Shown here: positions 38,945 to 48,126 of the stretch, one piece after another
Layout: every line of letters starts with the position of its first letter
How positions within the stretch are numbered: position 1 is the first letter of the stretch
Assembly: GCA_963798865.1 (NCBI GenBank)
Contig: CAWCVZ010000009.1
Location: 372,001-436,000 of the forward strand
Direction: 5' to 3'
Length of the DNA stretch: 64,000 nt
Source: RBG-16-34-14 sp963798865
GTDB lineage: Bacteria > Bacteroidota > Ignavibacteria > Ignavibacteriales > Ignavibacteriaceae
Made by a program: the position numbers and the translations under genes
Notes under the pieces: model-generated
What the model was told of the DNA's origin: nothing
The model's input: only the letters and a program-made list of their open reading frames with translations
Databases searched by the model: none

Positions 38945-41035
38945 ATGAGTGCAGTTAAAAACAGTTCTTATTTTTTTATGAAACTTCAAATAATAATTTT
39001 ATTAATACTGATAAGCTTTACATCTCAGGCGCAGTACAAAAATGCATGGATGTCTGCAGGATCTCTTCATAACTGGTATTCTTCAATTGGAAGTGAGGTT
39101 GAGGAAGGTTGGGTTTTAGAGCAGCAGTATGGAATGCAATATCCTGCTATTCACCCTCATCAGGATATGCAGGCTTCCGTTGGAATGTGGATGGGAGCTA
39201 AAAATTTTGTAGATGAAACAGGGGCATCATATCCTTATAAAGTTGTTACAGCTGGTCCAAGAAGTCCACAGTTCTATGCAATATATCCCACAAAATTTGA
39301 AATGATAAGCAAATTTGAACCAACATTGGTTTCTGTTGACGGAATACCTTCTTTCCAGAAGGATGTTACTATTGATAAGATTGATGGATCAATGATTTGG
39401 GATAGAATGCTAGTAAATGTTTGCAATACCCAGCTTGGTCTTACTATGACTAGGAAGATATTCCAGTTCAGCCAGCAGTTTAATGATAATTATATTGTTT
39501 ATGATTATACTTTTACAAATACGGGTAACGTTGATGCCGATGATGAAATTGAACTGCCAAACCAGACTCTTAATGATGTTTACTTTTTCTGGTCTTATAG
39601 AAATGCTGTTAATGCCCAGGTCAGATATATTATTGGGAATGCAACTGGCTGGGGAAAGAATACAATGAATGATGCCAGGGGAGACGGTGTTGAAATTGAC
39701 CCGCCGGATGAAAATTTCAGAGCACAATTTTCCTGGCATGGGTATACTGATAATACTAATGGGAAAGAAGGAATTACGTATAATAATATTGGCGCTCCAA
39801 TTTTTGCAATAAGTACTACTGCCGCACCGTACTTCCCAGATAAGTCTGATACTGTGGGAAGGCTTGGCGGGACTCAATTTATGGGTCTTTTAACTGTACA
39901 TGCCGATGTTTCTGCAACTGATTCTTCTGATGATGTTAGTCAGCCATCAACCACTACTTATGAGAATTCTGATTACGATCTATTTCTTGGTGGTAAAGAT
40001 AATGCTTTTAATATAGATAGAATGACACAGCAATATCTTTATATGGCTAAAGGACATCAGAGTCCACGTCATGCACGTGCAATTGAACCAAGCGGTGATT
40101 ATGCACTTCAAACAGCTCCCCCGAATCAGGGTAATTCAGGTGGTTTTTCTTTTAATAACGGTTATGGTCCTTATACTATTGGGTTTGGTGAAAGTGTTAG
40201 GTTGGTTATGGTTGAAGCTGCTGCGGAAATGAACTATGATGAGCAGGTTAGAATAGGAAAGCTGTTCAAACAAAATCCTTTTGATGCTGCAACTATTGAG
40301 ATGAAAAACAGAGAAGTAATGAAAAGCAGGGATTCATTATTTCAAACTTTCAGAAGAGCAATTGAAAATTATGAATCAGGATGGAATATTCCACAGCCCC
40401 CGCTTCCTCCACAAACCTTTGACGTTACTGGTGGAGGAGATAGAATAACATTAGCATGGACTCCAAGATCAGGTGATCCAAATCCCCCTACGGAATATTA
40501 TATATATAGGGCAGAAAAAAATCTTGACAGCACTTACAGGTTAATTCATATTGCCGGTTCGGGTGAAACAAGCTTTGATGATGTTACACCTATAAGAGGA
40601 GTGGATTATTATTATTATATAGTTGGAATAGGTTCTCAGCAATCTGGTGGACCCGGAACGCCAGCTGGAAAACTTGTTAGTGGAAGATATTATACACAGA
40701 CATATGACCCGGTTAGATTAAAACGCCCCGCTGGTGAAAGATTAAGTGATATAAGAGTTGTCCCTAATCCTTATAGCATTTCAGCTTCTGATAATTTAAG
40801 ATTTCCGGGTGACAGAATTGCATTTTACAACATCCCCGGTCAATGTACAATAAAAATTTATAGTGAGCTTGGAGAGTTAATAAACACAATTGAGCATACG
40901 AATGGCAGCGGCGATGAATTCTGGGAGTCTGTTACTTCTTCCAACCAGATAGTAGTCAGTGGAATTTATATCGTTGTAATTACAGATAATACTACCGGAG
41001 AAAAACATATTACAAAATTTGCGGTAGTCCGGTAA
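38945..41035 (+). CDS. Large secreted protein with fibronectin-like and CTD-type C-terminal region (module 1)
   Basis: A 696-residue exported protein (hydrophobic segment 14-28, ending TSQAQ). Residues 30-470 are a beta-rich domain I do not recognise, with YTFTNTGNVDADDEIELPNQ and DNYIVYDYTF. A fibronectin-III-like domain follows (ITLAWTPRSGDPNPPTEYYI to GVDYYYYIVGIG), then a C-terminal sorting-like domain that starts VVPNPYSISASDNLRFPGD, includes IAFYNIPGQCTIKIYSELG and ends KHITKFAVVR. That tail differs from the NYPNPFNP type elsewhere in the window. The C-terminal half aligns with the protein at 61109. It sits between a TonB receptor and a PorV-like gene, which suggests a surface binding partner. 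Function otherwise unknown. Confidence 0.8.
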   Translation: MSAVKNSSYFFMKLQIIILLILISFTSQAQYKNAWMSAGSLHNWYSSIGSEVEEGWVLEQQYGMQYPAIHPHQDMQASVGMWMGAKNFVDETGASYPYKVVTAGPRSPQFYAIYPTKFEMISKFEPTLVSVDGIPSFQKDVTIDKIDGSMIWDRMLVNVCNTQLGLTMTRKIFQFSQQFNDNYIVYDYTFTNTGNVDADDEIELPNQTLNDVYFFWSYRNAVNAQVRYIIGNATGWGKNTMNDARGDGVEIDPPDENFRAQFSWHGYTDNTNGKEGITYNNIGAPIFAISTTAAPYFPDKSDTVGRLGGTQFMGLLTVHADVSATDSSDDVSQPSTTTYENSDYDLFLGGKDNAFNIDRMTQQYLYMAKGHQSPRHARAIEPSGDYALQTAPPNQGNSGGFSFNNGYGPYTIGFGESVRLVMVEAAAEMNYDEQVRIGKLFKQNPFDAATIEMKNREVMKSRDSLFQTFRRAIENYESGWNIPQPPLPPQTFDVTGGGDRITLAWTPRSGDPNPPTEYYIYRAEKNLDSTYRLIHIAGSGETSFDDVTPIRGVDYYYYIVGIGSQQSGGPGTPAGKLVSGRYYTQTYDPVRLKRPAGERLSDIRVVPNPYSISASDNLRFPGDRIAFYNIPGQCTIKIYSELGELINTIEHTNGSGDEFWESVTSSNQIVVSGIYIVVITDNTTGEKHITKFAVVR

Positions 41036-41053
41036 TAATATTTCAGGAGTAAT

Positions 41054-41944
41054 ATGAAAAAACTTTTACAATTTATTATTATTATTTTAATCAGTTCATT
41101 CTCGGCATGTAATTATTTTGAGAGTGATAATCCATCTGGCATTTCCCAAATTGATTTAAGTATATCAAACTTAAAACCCCTTGCAGATACACTTGTTTAC
41201 GTTGGCTGGGTTACTACCAATTCTGATTCTTCTTTCAAAATATTTGAAAGCAATGTTGGTCAGAGTGGTAATATTACAGTTACTGTAAATAATGATTTTG
41301 CAGGTTTACATGATGCTCAGCAATTTCGTGTAACCGTTGAGGAGATACCCGACACTGGCTCAATAACAAAGCCTGGCAACACAGTTATTCTATCAGGAAG
41401 ATTCACATTAGGTTCTGCACAATTAAAAGTTGGAGATGGTACTAATATTCCGGCTGCAGCAGGTGTGTATACAATAACAACCCCTACAGATAATAGTGAT
41501 AATGATCTTAGTGGTGTCTGGTTTGTTAATTCTCCTTCAGGAACTGAAGCAGGTCTTAACCTTCCGGTGTTGAATGCAGGTTGGGTTTATGAGGGTCTTG
41601 TTATAATAAACAACGATACACTTTCAACGGGAACATTTACAGATCCGGAAGCTGCCGATGATTTTTCTGGTTATAGTGGATCTGTTCCGGGATATCCGTT
41701 TCCCGGGGAAGATTTTCTAATGAACCCTCCGCCAGGGACAAATTTCCCGCTCGATCTTTCAAATGCTAAGGTAATAGTTACTCTTGCTTATAAAAGTAAT
41801 ATATATCCACTTTCATTTTCATATGTGATTCTCGAAGGGACTGTACCGGCAGGTGTACAAGCTAATACAACTCATACTTTGCAGAGTTCCGGTGCACAAG
41901 TGCCAAGTGGAGTTGTATCAATTAAAGTAGATATTGTAGAGTAA
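41054..41944 (+). CDS. Outer-envelope lipoprotein of unknown function (module 1)
   Basis: A 296-residue lipoprotein (SSFSAC, lipobox Cys at 19). After a polar linker it is all-beta. The region AGWVYEGLVIINNDTLSTGT, then FTDPEAADDFSGYSG and FPGEDFL, resembles a secreted domain related to the extracytoplasmic part of RskA-type anti-sigma factors, which I know from other envelope lipoproteins of this lineage. There is no membrane-spanning or sigma-binding segment, so it is not an anti-sigma factor. It is too small and too beta-rich to be SusD. The gene starts 18 bp after the secreted-protein stop and precedes the PorV-like gene by 7 bp, indicating one operon. Confidence 0.75.
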   Translation: MKKLLQFIIIILISSFSACNYFESDNPSGISQIDLSISNLKPLADTLVYVGWVTTNSDSSFKIFESNVGQSGNITVTVNNDFAGLHDAQQFRVTVEEIPDTGSITKPGNTVILSGRFTLGSAQLKVGDGTNIPAAAGVYTITTPTDNSDNDLSGVWFVNSPSGTEAGLNLPVLNAGWVYEGLVIINNDTLSTGTFTDPEAADDFSGYSGSVPGYPFPGEDFLMNPPPGTNFPLDLSNAKVIVTLAYKSNIYPLSFSYVILEGTVPAGVQANTTHTLQSSGAQVPSGVVSIKVDIVE

Positions 41945-41951
41945 AAAATAA

Positions 41952-42990
41952 ATGAGAATTAAACAGGTATTTTACATGAGAAATTTTAAAATAATATTGA
42001 TGCTGATTTTCTTTATATCATCGTTATCTGAAAATTCATTTAGCCAGGAGAGGAAAAAACTTGCTCAAACCGGTTTAAAATTCCTCAGTGTTCCTCTTGA
42101 TGCAAGAGCAACCGGTTTAGGAGATGCTGTTACTTCACTTAATATGTCTTCTGCTGCAATGTTTTATAATCCTTCAACGATGGCTGAGCTTGACAATACG
42201 GCACTGGTTTCTTTTGGAACAACAAAATGGATTGCCGATATCAATTACATTTACGGTAGCGCTGCATTAAATCTTTTTGATGGTGATTATGGTGTCTTTG
42301 CTGTATCGTTGGTTGCTGTTGATTATGGTGAATTTCAGGGAACTGTTTTCGCTCCCACTGATGATGGCTATATAGATGTTGGAACTTTTGAACCTAAAGC
42401 ATATGCTTTTGGAATTGGTTATGCTAAACAATTATCTGAAAAATTTTCGGTAGGAGGCGATGTTAGGTATGTTAAGCAATCCATAGGTACTGCTATAACA
42501 GATATTTCTTCGGATGGACAGTTTGTCTCCAAAGATTATAAGATTGATGCAGTTTCATTTGATTTTGGTATACTGTACAAGACAGGTTATAAAAGCCTTA
42601 ACTTTGGAATGAGTGTGAGGAATTTTTCCACAGAGATTAAATATGAAGAAGAAAGCTTCCAGCTGCCGCTTACTTTTAAACTTGGTATTTCTGTTGACGC
42701 TCTTGACTTCTTTTAAAGTGGATAAAGAAATGCATTCATTTATTTTTTCTGTTGATGCATCGCACCCCCGTGATTTTTCAGAACAGGTATTTTTGGGTGG
42801 AGAATATACATTTATGAAAATCTTTTCTTTACGCGGCGGTTATTCATTTCCTAACGATGAACAGGAATTTACTGCAGGTGTAGGGTTAAGGAAAGATTTT
42901 TCAAATTACCTTATTGGTGTTGATTATTCCTTCACTCAATTTGGAATTTTTAAGGACGTACATAGAATAACAATTAATCTTGGATTATAA
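41952..42990 (+). CDS. PorV/PorQ-like (UPF0164) outer-membrane protein (module 1), frameshifted
   Basis: An outer-membrane barrel of the PorV/UPF0164 type. The mature N-terminus has the hallmark AQTGLKFLSVPLDARATGLG followed by DAV and AAMFYNPSTMAELD. The frame ends at 42716 after SVDALDFF, and the last quarter (KVDKEMHSFIFSVDASHPRD to VHRITINLGL) continues in another frame to 42990. Removing one T from the T4 run at 42713..42716 restores a normal barrel of about 345 residues. In T9SS, PorV shuttles cargo from the translocon to the surface. Here a paralogue sits in the operon with one secreted protein. Start may be ATG 41952 or 41976. Confidence 0.85.
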
Positions 42991-43015
42991 AAAAATAATT
43001 TTATAAAAATCTGGT

Positions 43016-44230
43016 ATGAATATGTTAAATCTTTTTAAAAAATTAAATTTATTGTTGCCCTTAGTTTCAATAATAATTTTTTACAGTTGTGCTGAAGACC
43101 CTTATCCGGGGTTAAATGATAACCTCCCGGCCAGCGGACAAAAGCCGGTTATTACTTCTATAAGTCCCGCCGTAGCACTTGGAGGGGTTACAGTTGTAAC
43201 AATTAATGGTTCAAACTTTTCTGCAAAACCAGAGGATAATCTGGTATTTTTCAGTGGTGCTTTAGCTGATGTTTTAAGCGCTTCAACCACTCAATTAATT
43301 GTAAAAACTCCTTTTGTTGCAGGGGATTCAATTTTTATTAAAATTGCTGTAAGCAAGGCTGTAGACTTTAGTGACACATTAATGTATAAAGTACTGGAAG
43401 CAGCACCGGAATTATATGGGTTCCAGAGTTTTGAAAAACCTTATGGGATGACTGTTGATAACAACAACAATGTTTATATCTCTTTGACAAGCGCCGGCTT
43501 AGGAGCAGGAATTAAAAAGATTACACCTACCGACAGCTTATTTGACTTTGCACCAAAAGGTGCAGAAACTTTCTGGAGCTCATTAAAAATAGGTCCGGGC
43601 GGAATACTCTATGCGGCAAAGGATACACGTGGTATCTGGAAGATTGAAGAAGGTGTTGCAGTTCCAAACCAGCCCTATATTTTAACCCCCACCGGAAGCA
43701 GGATTTACGATTTTGATTATGATATAAATGGAAATATATGGGCGATAGGTAATAATAGCAATATCTACCGGGTAACTCCTGGTTTGACTGTAACTCCTTT
43801 AGCCTTTACTGCTAATCTAAAATCTGTGAAGGTTTTTGGAAGCGCTCTTTATGTAGCTGGTCTTAAAGATGGTATTGAAGGAGTTTGGAAAATTCCAATA
43901 ATAGGAAATGATAGTCTGGATATTAGTAATAATGAATTGTATTTTAATCTTTCAGACGTATACAACGGAAAAGCCCTTGCCGTCACATTTGCTGAAGATG
44001 GAGATATGTATATTGGAACTGATGCACCGGAAGCAATTGTAGTTGTTCATCCGGATAAATCTTATGAGCCTTTATACCCGGGAATATTTTTACCGCCTAC
44101 AGAAAATTTCTGCTGGGGAACAGGTACAAAATTATATGCAACGAGGTATGATCTTGCAGGAGCTACGCAGACGGTTTTGGTAATTGAAATGCAGAAACAA
44201 GGGGCACCTTATTATGGACGTAATTTATAG
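43016..44230 (+). CDS. IPT/TIG-domain beta-propeller lipoprotein (module 1)
   Basis: A 404-residue lipoprotein (IIIFYSC, Cys near 25). An IPT/TIG immunoglobulin-like domain spans about residues 42-120 (PVITSISPAVALGGVTVVTI then NGSNFS). A beta-propeller follows with repeats such as PYGMTVDNNNNVYISL, KIGPGGILYAAKDTRGI and VTFAEDGDMYIGTD. These folds bind ligands or partners and have no catalytic signature. It lies 26 bp after the PorV-like gene and looks co-transcribed with it. A surface sugar- or peptide-binding role for the module is inference. Confidence 0.8.
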   Translation: MNMLNLFKKLNLLLPLVSIIIFYSCAEDPYPGLNDNLPASGQKPVITSISPAVALGGVTVVTINGSNFSAKPEDNLVFFSGALADVLSASTTQLIVKTPFVAGDSIFIKIAVSKAVDFSDTLMYKVLEAAPELYGFQSFEKPYGMTVDNNNNVYISLTSAGLGAGIKKITPTDSLFDFAPKGAETFWSSLKIGPGGILYAAKDTRGIWKIEEGVAVPNQPYILTPTGSRIYDFDYDINGNIWAIGNNSNIYRVTPGLTVTPLAFTANLKSVKVFGSALYVAGLKDGIEGVWKIPIIGNDSLDISNNELYFNLSDVYNGKALAVTFAEDGDMYIGTDAPEAIVVVHPDKSYEPLYPGIFLPPTENFCWGTGTKLYATRYDLAGATQTVLVIEMQKQGAPYYGRNL

Positions 44231-44276
44231 GTAACTTATTAATTAATATTCTTTAACCAAAAGAAGGAGAGCATAA

Positions 44277-45590
44277 ATGAAAAAACATTTAGTATTTTTT
44301 GCAATGTTTTTAGCTTTGTTTTCAACCAAAGCTTTTTCACAATGGACTTTTGAAGGTATTTTTCCCCCGTCCCCCGATACATTAAAAACTAATTCCGGTG
44401 TTCAGTTTACAGCTGTTGATCCGGATGGTAAAATATGGATAGCTCCATATAGTACTGATTTCGATTCATTGTTTGTTCCTGATAGTGGAATTTACAAAAA
44501 AGTAAGACCATTACTTGCCTTTGACCCAAATGGTACTGAAGTTATGAGAATCACCTCGGTAACACTTGGTGGTGTGTTGTACCCATTTTATAGTACAGGG
44601 TATGGATTAAACACTGACCATGACGGAAATATTTTATACTGTAATTCAAGTACATTATACAGAATAAATTATCAAACCGGCGCAGGAATGGACAGAGTTT
44701 TGCCGGGTATAAGCTCTCTTTGTTCTCCTGCAGTTGATGGTAATGGTAATATCTATTTAGCTCCTGTTTTACCAGGTTATCCTGTTCAAATTTATAATCC
44801 GGATCTTACATTCAACTCGAATGCTATAGATACTATGACTGAATATGGAAGATGGATTACTGTTTCTCTTGATGGTAATACTCTTTATATCCCGAGATTC
44901 ACTGATTATAAATTGAGAATTTATCATCGTGCAAGTGAATTTGATCCTTTTGAATTACAGGATACTGTTCTTCTTGGTATAGTTTGCGAATCAGGTGCAT
45001 GGGATCCATTAAATGGTAATTTATGGCTAAGCGTTGGATCTTTTTTCGGTTTACCAACCGGACAATTTGAAGGCAGAGCAAATAGATGGATATCCTTTAA
45101 TACAACTACATGGGCAGCTACAGATAGTATTGAATGGCATTTGTGGGGAGATACTAATGCAGATTCAGTAGGTCAACGACCAAGAGGTATTGCATTTAGT
45201 AATGATGGTATGTCTGCTTATTGTGCAGTTTTCGGAAATAGCACACTTTCAAGCGGCGCAACTCAACCAAATGTTGAAAAATTCAGCCGTCCGAATAGTG
45301 TGAGAACTGATCCTAATGTTGTTGTAAAGGATTATACACTTGCTCAGAATTATCCTAATCCTTTTAACCCGACAACAGATATTAAATTTACTGTTGCTAA
45401 AGAAGGTTTTGTAACTTTAAAAGTTTACGATCTTCTTGGAAAAGAGGTTGCTACATTAGTTAATCGGAATATGATAACCGGTGGTTATACAGCGGATTTC
45501 GATGCATCTAGTCTTGCATCCGGGACATACATTTACACACTTTCTGTAAATGGTGTTTCAATTTCTAAAAAGATGATGCTCTTGAAATAA
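44277..45590 (+). CDS. Secreted beta-propeller with T9SS type A sorting domain
   Basis: A 437-residue exported protein (signal ends STKAFSQ, residue 21). Residues 25-350 form NHL/SMP-like propeller blades (GVQFTAVDPDGKIWIAPYS, GYGLNTDHDGNILYCN, SPAVDGNGNIYLAP, RGIAFSNDGMSAYC). The C-terminal 80 residues are a type A T9SS sorting domain (NYPNPFNPTTDIKFT to SISKKMMLLK), which directs secretion and surface attachment. An AAGGAG site precedes the ATG. It is the last gene of module 1, closed by a clear terminator. Confidence 0.88.
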   Translation: MKKHLVFFAMFLALFSTKAFSQWTFEGIFPPSPDTLKTNSGVQFTAVDPDGKIWIAPYSTDFDSLFVPDSGIYKKVRPLLAFDPNGTEVMRITSVTLGGVLYPFYSTGYGLNTDHDGNILYCNSSTLYRINYQTGAGMDRVLPGISSLCSPAVDGNGNIYLAPVLPGYPVQIYNPDLTFNSNAIDTMTEYGRWITVSLDGNTLYIPRFTDYKLRIYHRASEFDPFELQDTVLLGIVCESGAWDPLNGNLWLSVGSFFGLPTGQFEGRANRWISFNTTTWAATDSIEWHLWGDTNADSVGQRPRGIAFSNDGMSAYCAVFGNSTLSSGATQPNVEKFSRPNSVRTDPNVVVKDYTLAQNYPNPFNPTTDIKFTVAKEGFVTLKVYDLLGKEVATLVNRNMITGGYTADFDASSLASGTYIYTLSVNGVSISKKMMLLK

Positions 45591-45613
45591 GGAGCGTTAT
45601 TTCTAAATCCATT

Positions 45614-45666
45614 AACCCCACCTGCCTCCCTTTTATGAAAGGGAGGTAAGGAGGGGTTCTTTTTTT
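45614..45666 (+). terminator. Terminator after module 1
   Basis: A nested hairpin: the outer stem is AACCCC facing GGGGTT, the inner stem is CCTCCCTTT facing AAAGGGAGG, and a run of seven T follows from 45660. It lies 24 bp after the stop of the T9SS-tailed propeller and ends the 35.8-45.6 kb transcription unit. Confidence 0.8.
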
Positions 45667-45724
45667 ATTGAAGTGTATTAATTATTTGAGCAATTATTTT
45701 CTAACTAAAGATTCAGAATAAACA

Positions 45725-48112
45725 ATGAACAGGTTTTTACTTTTTTTATTTTTTGCTGTTATAATTCTTTCTTCAGATATCTCAGCGCAATTTCCAAGTC
45801 CCAAAAGAGAACTAAGAGGAGTATGGATTGCTGCGCTTGGCATTGACTGGCCGTCATCTACGGGAACTTCAGCCGCTGTTATTGCAGCCCAGAAAACCCA
45901 ACTTACTAATATTATGGATTCCCATAAGTGGTATGGGTTAAATGCAATATTTCTGCATATGCGACCCATCTGTGATGCATTATATAAAAGTAATTATGAA
46001 CCATGGTCCTCTTATTTAACAGGCAGCCAGGGAACACCTCCTTCAGATCCTGAATATGATCCTCTTGTATTTGCTATTGAAGAAGCACATAAACGAGGAA
46101 TGGAACTTCATGCTTGGTTAAACCCTTATCGGGCTGAATTATCTGGTGGAAGCCCGGTTTCAGCAAATCATATTATTAACTTACACCCCACCTGGATAAT
46201 AAAATGCAGTGGTAGTGAGTACCGCTTCCTTAATCCCGGCTTACCTGAAGTAAGAAAATATGTTGTTCAAATAATAATGGATATTGTTAGAAGGTATGAT
46301 GTGGACGGAATTCATTTTGATGATTATTTTTATCCCTACTCTGAATATGGCCCATTTAACGATGATGCAACCTTTGCCCAATATCCAAATGGATTTACAG
46401 ACAGATCTGCCTGGAGAAAGAATAATGTTAATCTTCTTTTAAAGATGATAGATGATAGTATAAAAGTTGTAAAACCCTGGGTTAAATTTGGTATAAGTCC
46501 TTCGGGTAACCCATCGGTAAACACCGGGATTTATTGCGATCCTTCTGCGTGGTTGGCAGGAACTTACACTGACTCAACAGGAACATTGTATTCCGGAGAA
46601 TCTTATATAGATTATATTATGCCCCAGCTTTATTGGTCGCGTTACAATAATTTACTGCCTGTCTGGACTGGTTCATCTTTTCTTAACGGAAAACATTTAT
46701 ATGTTGGTCAGGCGGCATACCGGTTTAATGAATCAGGATTTCCTCCCGATGAGCTTGCCTGGGAAATTACTACTAATAGAAACACTCCGGCAATAAGTGG
46801 TGGTGTTTTTTTCAGCTCAAAAAGTTTAACAAATAATTATGGATACGCTAATGATACCCTTAAGTATCATTACTTCACTCATCCGGCAATTACACCTAAA
46901 ATGGAATGGTTAACTGGTGGAACCGGAAGTCCTAATCCTCCGGTAAATCTTAGGTTTGAAGTAAATTCATCTACAGGGAAGTATGAATTGCATTGGGACA
47001 AACCCGCACCAACTGTTTCAGGTGATACTGCTTTTGTATATGTAGTTTACAGGTCTGAAAATAATCCGCCAAATATTTTAGATTCAACAAACATTTTCGG
47101 ATTAACTGGGACAACTTTTCTCTCTTCAACAGATGCCAGGTATTCAGTTACTAAAGGTGATTATTATTGCGTTTCAGCTATTACCAGGTATTCAAATGAA
47201 TCGGCATCAAGCAATATTGTTTCACTTAACATGCCTTCATTAACACCAGGTGATCCTCAACTTGTAACGCCCGCAAACGGTAGTCATGATCTGGCATTAT
47301 CTGCAACATTAGTTTGGTCAGGTGATTCCAATTCTGAAAGGTATATTGTTCAGGTTGCAGAAGATTCAACATTCAATTCTGATATTGATTTGGGTGTTTG
47401 GGAGTATAGGAATACACAAATACAATTCAGGAGTGTTGTTCCGGGAAATACTTATTACTGGAGGGTAAAAGCATTCGGTCAGGTTGGTGAAAGTGAATAC
47501 TCAGATATTTATAGTTTTCGATCAGGGATTCCTATCCCCCCGGTTCTGAATTATCCACCTCATGCAACTTTGAACGTTCCATTAACACCCGATTTTAATT
47601 GGTTTTCATCAGAGGGAGCTACATCTTATAAATTTCAATTAACAACAACCGTTCAATTCACTCCCGGTACAATAATAATTGATCAGACGGTTACGGACAC
47701 GGCTTTTTCTGTTACTACACCTTTGATTCCTAACAAGAATTACTGGTGGCGTGTAAGTGCAATTAATACTTATGGTCAAAGTTTCTGGCCTACTGGTTTT
47801 GGATTTAAAACTACTCCTGTAAGTAGTGTTGAATTAGAAGGGATACCAACTGAATTAAGCTTAGAACAGAATTATCCGAATCCATTTAACCCTACAACAG
47901 AGATAGAGTTTTCAATTATTAAACAGGGGTTTGTTTCTCTTAAGGTTTATGATCTGTTGGGAAGGGAAGTTGCAAATCTGATTAATGAAGAATTGAATGC
48001 AGGTAAATACTCTGTTGTTTTCGATGCATCGCAGCTTGCATCCGGAACTTATATTTATCATTTAAATGTTGATGGATTAAGATTCTCAAAGAAAATGATT
48101 CTGCTAAAATAA
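45725..48112 (+). CDS. GHL10-family glycoside hydrolase-like protein with fibronectin-like domains and a T9SS tail
   Basis: A 795-residue exported protein. After the signal peptide (ending SDISAQ), residues 25-370 are a GHL10 (DUF187/YngK-like) TIM barrel: KRELRGVWIAALGIDWPSS, WYGLNAIFLHMRPICDALY, KRGMELHAWLNPYRAE, VDGIHFDDYFYPYSEY and IDYIMPQLYWSR. Fibronectin-III-like modules (about 400-700) precede a T9SS type A domain (NYPNPFNPTTEIEFSI to FSKKMILLK). Relatives are linked with cell-wall polysaccharides, and a GHL10 member cleaves denuded murein glycan. That makes a peptidoglycan role plausible but not proven. It starts 59 bp after the module 1 terminator. Confidence 0.9.
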   Translation: MNRFLLFLFFAVIILSSDISAQFPSPKRELRGVWIAALGIDWPSSTGTSAAVIAAQKTQLTNIMDSHKWYGLNAIFLHMRPICDALYKSNYEPWSSYLTGSQGTPPSDPEYDPLVFAIEEAHKRGMELHAWLNPYRAELSGGSPVSANHIINLHPTWIIKCSGSEYRFLNPGLPEVRKYVVQIIMDIVRRYDVDGIHFDDYFYPYSEYGPFNDDATFAQYPNGFTDRSAWRKNNVNLLLKMIDDSIKVVKPWVKFGISPSGNPSVNTGIYCDPSAWLAGTYTDSTGTLYSGESYIDYIMPQLYWSRYNNLLPVWTGSSFLNGKHLYVGQAAYRFNESGFPPDELAWEITTNRNTPAISGGVFFSSKSLTNNYGYANDTLKYHYFTHPAITPKMEWLTGGTGSPNPPVNLRFEVNSSTGKYELHWDKPAPTVSGDTAFVYVVYRSENNPPNILDSTNIFGLTGTTFLSSTDARYSVTKGDYYCVSAITRYSNESASSNIVSLNMPSLTPGDPQLVTPANGSHDLALSATLVWSGDSNSERYIVQVAEDSTFNSDIDLGVWEYRNTQIQFRSVVPGNTYYWRVKAFGQVGESEYSDIYSFRSGIPIPPVLNYPPHATLNVPLTPDFNWFSSEGATSYKFQLTTTVQFTPGTIIIDQTVTDTAFSVTTPLIPNKNYWWRVSAINTYGQSFWPTGFGFKTTPVSSVELEGIPTELSLEQNYPNPFNPTTEIEFSIIKQGFVSLKVYDLLGREVANLINEELNAGKYSVVFDASQLASGTYIYHLNVDGLRFSKKMILLK

Positions 48113-48126
48113 TTTTACTGAAAAAT

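Noticed and set aside
41054..41944. Lipoprotein after the TonB receptor as a SusD homologue
   Set aside because: It is about 296 residues and all-beta, whereas SusD proteins are about 500 residues and mostly helical TPR-like. It also follows the secreted protein, not the receptor.
42700..42720. Programmed ribosomal frameshifting in the PorV-like gene
   Set aside because: There is no recognisable slippery heptamer with a downstream structure, and similar breaks occur in many unrelated genes in the window, which fits sequencing indels better.
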